From: Cnuibacter physcomitrellae
GTDB lineage: Bacteria > Actinomycetota > Actinomycetes > Actinomycetales > Microbacteriaceae
Length of the DNA stretch: 64,000 nucleotides
NCBI RefSeq assembly: GCF_014640535.1
Contig: NZ_BMHD01000001.1
Coordinates: 1,614,214 to 1,678,213, forward strand
Direction of reading: 5' to 3'
The first letter of the stretch is position 1, and every line of letters starts with the position of its first letter. The translations under genes were made by a program, and so were the position numbers. The notes beneath the pieces are model-generated. The model was not told where the DNA came from. It was given only the letters and a program-made list of their open reading frames with translations, and made no database searches. Shown here in pieces: positions 59,953 through 64,000 of this stretch.

Positions 59953-61032
59953 ATGAAGCAAGCCCCCGAGAACCCGGCGCGCCGCGCGAACCTCCGCGAG
60001 GTCGCGGCGCTCGCCGGAGTCTCCCTGTCGACCGCCTCCCGGGTCCTGTCGGGCTCGTATCCGATCTCGGGCGCCACCCGCGAGAAGGTGGTGGGCGCCA
60101 TGCGGGAGCTCGGCTACTCCGAGTCCCGCACCCGACGGCGCGAGGCCACCCGGACGATCGGCGTGATCGTGCCCGACGTCCGGTCGTCTCTGGTGTCCGG
60201 CGTCACCGCCGGCATCGATGCCGCCGCCGCCGAGAACGGCCGGATCTGCACGATCTTCCCTACGGAGGGCGACCTCGACCGGGAGCGCGACATCGTGCGA
60301 CTCGCGGCACGGCAGCGTGAGCTCGATGCGCTCGTCTTCGTCGGCGGCATGCAGCGCGTCGACGACTACTCCGAGAGGCTCGGCGACTACCTCACCATGC
60401 TCGAGGACGTCGATGCCCGGCTCGTGCTCTGTGCTCGCCCCGGCGACACCGGGACGCATCCGGCGGCGCTCCGGGTCGGGTACGACAACGAGGGCGGCGC
60501 GTTCGCCATCGCGAGCTACCTCACCTCCAAGGGGCATCGGCAGATCGCCTGGGTGGGCGGCTACCGCAACCAGTCCACGACCGAGGGCCGTGTGCTCGGG
60601 GTCCGTCGCGCGCTCGCCTCCCACGGACTCGAGCTGGAGGCGGTCTACACCGACGAGTTCCAGCCGAACGTCAACCGTCGTGTCCGCCCGGTCGATCTCA
60701 CCTACGCCAACACCCGGCGGCTCCTCGAGGAGCATCCCGAGGTGACGGGCATCGTCGCGAACAGCGACTTCCACGCGGTCGAGGTCGTGCGCGCCCTACA
60801 CGACGCCGGCGTCGACGTGCCGGGGGACATCTCGGTGGTCGGCTACGACGACAACGAGGTCGCCGTGCAGGTCCGCCCGAACCTGACGACGGTGCATCTG
60901 CCCGTCTTCGACCTCGGCTGGGAGGCGGCGCGGCTGGCCGTCGAGAAGCCGCTGCCCGGGATGCCGGGCTCGACGATCGAGCTGGGTACGCACGTCGTCG
61001 TCCGCGACTCCGTCGCTCCCCCGCGAGCCTAG
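59953..61032 (+). CDS. Second LacI-family regulator
   Basis: 359 residues, strong GAGGAGG ribosome site. HTH at about residues 13-33 (NLREVAALAGVSLSTASRVL), hinge ISGATREKVVGAMRELGYSE. The effector domain has IVPDVRSSLVSGVTAGIDA and DISVVGYDDNEVAVQVRPNL, a clear LacI/GalR C-lobe. It follows the permease genes by 59 bp on the same strand and precedes the isomerase-GH3 gene. It may control the latter through repeats at 61135-61156. Confidence 0.94.
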   Translation: MKQAPENPARRANLREVAALAGVSLSTASRVLSGSYPISGATREKVVGAMRELGYSESRTRRREATRTIGVIVPDVRSSLVSGVTAGIDAAAAENGRICTIFPTEGDLDRERDIVRLAARQRELDALVFVGGMQRVDDYSERLGDYLTMLEDVDARLVLCARPGDTGTHPAALRVGYDNEGGAFAIASYLTSKGHRQIAWVGGYRNQSTTEGRVLGVRRALASHGLELEAVYTDEFQPNVNRRVRPVDLTYANTRRLLEEHPEVTGIVANSDFHAVEVVRALHDAGVDVPGDISVVGYDDNEVAVQVRPNLTTVHLPVFDLGWEAARLAVEKPLPGMPGSTIELGTHVVVRDSVAPPRA

Positions 61033-61223
61033 CCTCTCCGGCTCCGCCTCTCTTCAGCTCGACCCCTCCCCGGCTCCGCCGCTCTCCGGCTCCGCCGGGC
61101 TTGGAGCGCACGGTGCGCGGATGCGCTGTTGCGCTTTGTTTCTACCGTTTGTTTCTGTAGTGTCTCTATTGCGTTTCTCCTCAGTGCACCCCACTGCAAT
61201 CACATCTCGTGAGGATCCGATTC
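61033..61223 (+). promoter_or_regulatory. AT-richer promoter region of the isomerase-GH3 gene
   Basis: TTTGTTTCT occurs twice (61135-61143, 61148-61156), overlapping a possible promoter: -35 TTGTTT (61136-61141), 16-bp spacer, -10 TAGTGT (61158-61163). This hexamer and spacing equal those of the permease promoter at 36129. A GAGGATC ribosome site precedes the ATG. The first 80 bp are C-rich with TCCGGCTCCGCC repeats. Confidence 0.5.
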
Positions 61224-64000
61224 ATGACACGACGGCGTGCTCTCTCCACCCTCGGCTGCCCCGGCGCGAGCATCGCCGAGATCGTCGAGCTCGCGGAGTC
61301 CTCCGGCTGGACCGCGATCGAACTGCGCTCCGGCGACGACTCCGTCGTCCACACCGGGCTCAACCGGGCGCAGAGGACCGCCGTCGCCGCCGCCCTGGAG
61401 CATCTGGACCGCGTCTGCCTCGCGACCTACGTGACGCTCGACGGCGCCGGGATCGACGACGCCCGGGTGGTCGCGAGCCTCCGCGCGGAGGCCGAGCTCG
61501 CCCGCGACCTGGGCTTCACCGCCCTCCGAGTCTTCGCCGGTGGCGACGACGACACCGCGATCGTCCGCCGACTCCGGGCGGCCGCCGGGCACGCCGGAGT
61601 GGACATCTGGCTCGAGACCCACGACAGCCACTCCACCGGGCTCTCGGTCGCCCGCGTGCTCGACGCGGTCGACGACGAGCGGATCGGCGCCATCTGGGAC
61701 ATCGCGCACCCCTGGGCGGCCGGCGAGCCGGTCAGCACGACCGCTGCCCTCCTCGCGCCGTGGCTCCGCCACGTGCAGATCAAGGACATCGCGAGCCGCC
61801 GCGACCCCCGTCCCGTCCTTCCGGGAACGGGCTCGCTGCCGCTGCAGGACATCCTCGTCCAGCTCGACGCGCGCGGATACGACGGCTATCTCGGCCTCGA
61901 GTGGGAGCTGCGGTGGCATCCGGAGCTCCCGCCGCTGACGGACGCCCTGGCCGCCGCCGACTCCTGGCTCGCGCGCCATCCTCTCGTGCCTCGAACACCC
62001 GTGCAGACCGTCGCGGACGCCCTGGCCGCCCTCACGCTCGAGGAGAAGGTCGCCCTGGTCAGCGGAGGGGACTTCTGGACCACCACCGCGGTCCCCCGCA
62101 TCGGACTTCGTCCGATCGTGTTCTCGGACGGCCCGGCCGGGGTGCGCGGGCCGTCGATGGACGAGCGGCAGCCGTCCCTCAACCTGCCCTCGGCCGGCGC
62201 TCTCGCCGCGAGCTGGGATCCCGCACTGGCGTATCAGGTCGGCTCCGAGCTGGCCTCCGAGGCCGCGCGTCACGGCGTCGACGTCGTGCTCGGCCCGACC
62301 GTGAACCTCCACCGCACGCCCCTCGGAGGCCGGTCCTTCGAGTCCCTCTCCGAGGATCCCCTACTCACCTCGGCGCTCGCGACGCGCTACATCGCCGGAC
62401 TGCAGGACGACGGGGTCGGCGCCTGCGCCAAGCACTACGTGCTGAACGACTCGGAGACCGAGCGGATGACGGTCTCCGTCGAGGCGGACGAGACGACCCT
62501 GCGCGAGCTCTACCTGCGCCCGTTCGAGGATGCGGTGGCCGCCGGCGTCTGGACGGTGATGAGCGCCTACAACTCGGTCGACGGCGTGAGGATGACGGAG
62601 AACGACCTGCTCCGGGATCCGCTTCGCTCGGAGTGGGGCTTCGACGGCGTCGTGGTCTCGGACTGGTCGGCCGTGCGGTCGCTCGACGCCGCCTCCGCCG
62701 GGCAGGACCTCGCCATGCCCGGGTCCGACGGCCAGCAGGGCGGCGTCTGGGACGATGCCCTGCTCGCCGCGGTCCGGTCCGGGGACGTCCCGATGGAGAC
62801 GCTCGACGAGAAGGTGACGCACCTGCTGACCCTCGCCCGACGCGTCGGCGCGCTCGGACCCGACCACCGGGTCGCCGTCGCCTCCGCTGCCGAGACCGCC
62901 GAGGCGGCCCGGCGTCTGCTCGAGCGCGGATCGGTGCTCCTCGCCAACGACGGTGTCCTCCCTCTCGCGGTGGGCGAGACGCCGCTCCGAGTCGCCGTGA
63001 TCGGACCCGGCGCCGTCCGACCCCGCACGCAGGGCGGCGGCAGCGCGGCCGTGGTCCCCGACCGCGTCAGCACTCCCGCGGAGGCGCTCCGCGCCATCCC
63101 CGGTCTCGAGGTCTCCGAGCACGAGGGCATCGCCGCCGAGCAGCCCGAGCTGTTCGCGCCCGACGAGCTGCTCGCGCCCGACGGGACGCCGGGAGCGATG
63201 CACGTGCGTCTCACCGACGCGTCCGGCCGCGTGCTGAGCGACGAGCTCCGCTCGACCTCGCGCCTGATCTGGCTCGGGGACCTCCCGGCCGCCGCTCGGG
63301 AGATGACCGCCGAGTTCGACGTGCTGGTGGAGCGCGTCGGCCCGGTCGAGATCGTGGTCGAGCTGCCGGCCGGCGGGTCGCTGACGGTCGACGGCACCCG
63401 CGTCGCAGGCGGGCCCGCCGAGTCGCCGCTGGCGACGACGGTCGACGCGGTGGCGGGCCGCGCCATCCGCGTCGAGGTGGTCGCGCAGGCTCCCGAGGAC
63501 CTGGAGCTGCGGATCCTGGACGTGCGGATCGGACGGCTGCTCCCGGTCGACGCCGCCGCGACCCTCGCCGCGGCCGTCGAGGCGGCGGCCGCCGCCGATG
63601 TGGCGGTCGTCTTCGTCGGCACGGATGCGCGCATCGAGACCGAGGGCCGCGACCGCGTCGATCTGGCGCTGCCTGCCGAGCACGACGCCCTCGTCGAGGC
63701 GGTCGCCGCCGCGAACGCCCGGACCGTCGTGGTCCTGAGTGCGGGAGCGCCCGTCGAGCTCCCCTGGCGGGACCGGGTCTCCGCGATCCTCCTCACCTGG
63801 TTCGGCGGCCAGGAGTTCGGCGACGGCGTCGCGGCGCTGCTGACCGGACGGGCGGAGCCCGGCGGGCGGCTGCCGACCACCTGGCCGGCCCGCCTCGCCG
63901 ACGCCCCGGTCCAGACCGTCGTCCCCACCGACGGGGTCCTCCGGTACGACGAGGGCACCGCGATCGGATACCGGGCGTGGGCGGAGAGCACGAGCGAACC
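61224..64000 (+). CDS. Fusion of sugar-phosphate isomerase/epimerase with GH3 beta-glucosidase, 3' end outside window
   Basis: 925 codons, open at the right edge. Residues 1-255 form a xylose-isomerase-like TIM barrel with a plausible metal set: E131 (LETHD), D159 (IWDIAHPW), H183 (HVQIKD), E228 (LEWE). A linker RHPLVPRTPVQTVADALAA leads straight into GH3 at about 265: LTLEEKVALVSGGDFWTT, KHYVLNDSETER, nucleophile D480 in VVSDWSA. A PA14-like insert (about 660-770) separates the GH3 lobes, then IETEGRDRVDLALP and LTWFGGQEFGDGVAALL. I checked the joint and found no stop or frame change. No signal peptide. It should release glucose in the cytoplasm and could epimerise a sugar product. Confidence 0.9.
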   Translation, partial: MTRRRALSTLGCPGASIAEIVELAESSGWTAIELRSGDDSVVHTGLNRAQRTAVAAALEHLDRVCLATYVTLDGAGIDDARVVASLRAEAELARDLGFTALRVFAGGDDDTAIVRRLRAAAGHAGVDIWLETHDSHSTGLSVARVLDAVDDERIGAIWDIAHPWAAGEPVSTTAALLAPWLRHVQIKDIASRRDPRPVLPGTGSLPLQDILVQLDARGYDGYLGLEWELRWHPELPPLTDALAAADSWLARHPLVPRTPVQTVADALAALTLEEKVALVSGGDFWTTTAVPRIGLRPIVFSDGPAGVRGPSMDERQPSLNLPSAGALAASWDPALAYQVGSELASEAARHGVDVVLGPTVNLHRTPLGGRSFESLSEDPLLTSALATRYIAGLQDDGVGACAKHYVLNDSETERMTVSVEADETTLRELYLRPFEDAVAAGVWTVMSAYNSVDGVRMTENDLLRDPLRSEWGFDGVVVSDWSAVRSLDAASAGQDLAMPGSDGQQGGVWDDALLAAVRSGDVPMETLDEKVTHLLTLARRVGALGPDHRVAVASAAETAEAARRLLERGSVLLANDGVLPLAVGETPLRVAVIGPGAVRPRTQGGGSAAVVPDRVSTPAEALRAIPGLEVSEHEGIAAEQPELFAPDELLAPDGTPGAMHVRLTDASGRVLSDELRSTSRLIWLGDLPAAAREMTAEFDVLVERVGPVEIVVELPAGGSLTVDGTRVAGGPAESPLATTVDAVAGRAIRVEVVAQAPEDLELRILDVRIGRLLPVDAAATLAAAVEAAAAADVAVVFVGTDARIETEGRDRVDLALPAEHDALVEAVAAANARTVVVLSAGAPVELPWRDRVSAILLTWFGGQEFGDGVAALLTGRAEPGGRLPTTWPARLADAPVQTVVPTDGVLRYDEGTAIGYRAWAESTSE

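Noticed and set aside
56423-61223. ABC transporter ATPase of the sugar importer
   Set aside because: No Walker A/ABC signature gene occurs beside the permeases; actinobacterial CUT1 systems commonly share one MsiK ATPase encoded elsewhere.
61986-62003. Separate GH3 gene starting at GTG 61986 or 62001
   Set aside because: Neither GTG has a ribosome site and no stop ends the isomerase frame before them; a single fusion is simpler, though an internal start cannot be excluded.

Overview
The window is high-GC actinobacterial DNA with dense genes on both strands, many GTG starts, and most intergenic gaps under 150 bp. A Microbacteriaceae-like organism fits best. The evidence is a DUF3073 protein, the small DUF7882-type protein seen mainly in that family, a mycothiol-type DinB/MDMPI enzyme, a flavin/F420-type luciferase-like oxidoreductase, a Ku/LigD end-joining pair, and a surface protease ending in an LAXTG (class E sortase) signal. 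The genus cannot be resolved from the sequence alone. I saw no tRNA, rRNA, insertion sequence, prophage or CRISPR array.

Layout. 1-8 kb: start of an RND exporter, a cell-wall subtilase, an AI-2E-type permease, a Ser/Thr kinase, a PPOX-like stress protein, Dps and an acyltransferase. 8-18 kb: a MocR regulator divergent from a YczE membrane protein, then small enzymes (PCD-VOC fusion, SIMPL, VOC, RibD/DHFR-like, MDMPI), an MFS pump and a flavoprotein divergent from an XRE-cupin regulator. 19-31 kb: a CtpE-like P-type ATPase, an LLM oxidoreductase, an HhH-GPD repair protein, an MBL protein, GNAT, AKR, glycyl-tRNA synthetase, a membrane esterase and malate dehydrogenase. 32-45 kb: divergent Ku and LigD, a KimA-like permease, DUF3073, NUDIX, an SCP-like protein divergent from purD-purC, a hydrolase and a DUF4239 protein. 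45-50 kb: a PuuE-like deacetylase, a large LuxR-type ATPase regulator and a cyclodeaminase-family protein.

49.8-64 kb is a glycoside-utilisation locus. Leftward, five genes are joined by four ATGA start/stop overlaps: a LacI regulator, an HSL-type esterase, a CocE/NonD hydrolase, a GH78 alpha-L-rhamnosidase and a HAD phosphatase. Rightward run a sugar ABC importer (lipoprotein plus two permeases, no ATPase gene in view), a second LacI regulator, and one continuous reading frame that joins a sugar-phosphate isomerase/epimerase-type TIM barrel to a GH3 beta-glucosidase and is still open at the window end. The enzymes lack signal peptides, so the likely scheme is import of an acylated rhamnosyl-glucoside, cytoplasmic de-esterification, then removal of rhamnose and glucose. 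The sequence does not show the actual substrate.

A second theme is non-coding. Most gaps at gene ends hold long, nearly perfect inverted repeats (stems about 12-25 bp, loops about 15-45 nt, no T-tract). Some occur in tandem (14.86-15.23 kb, 18.9-19.15 kb, 40.07-40.49 kb), and related stems recur at distant loci. Several carry the stop codon of the adjacent gene, and one appears to cut short a TPR gene.
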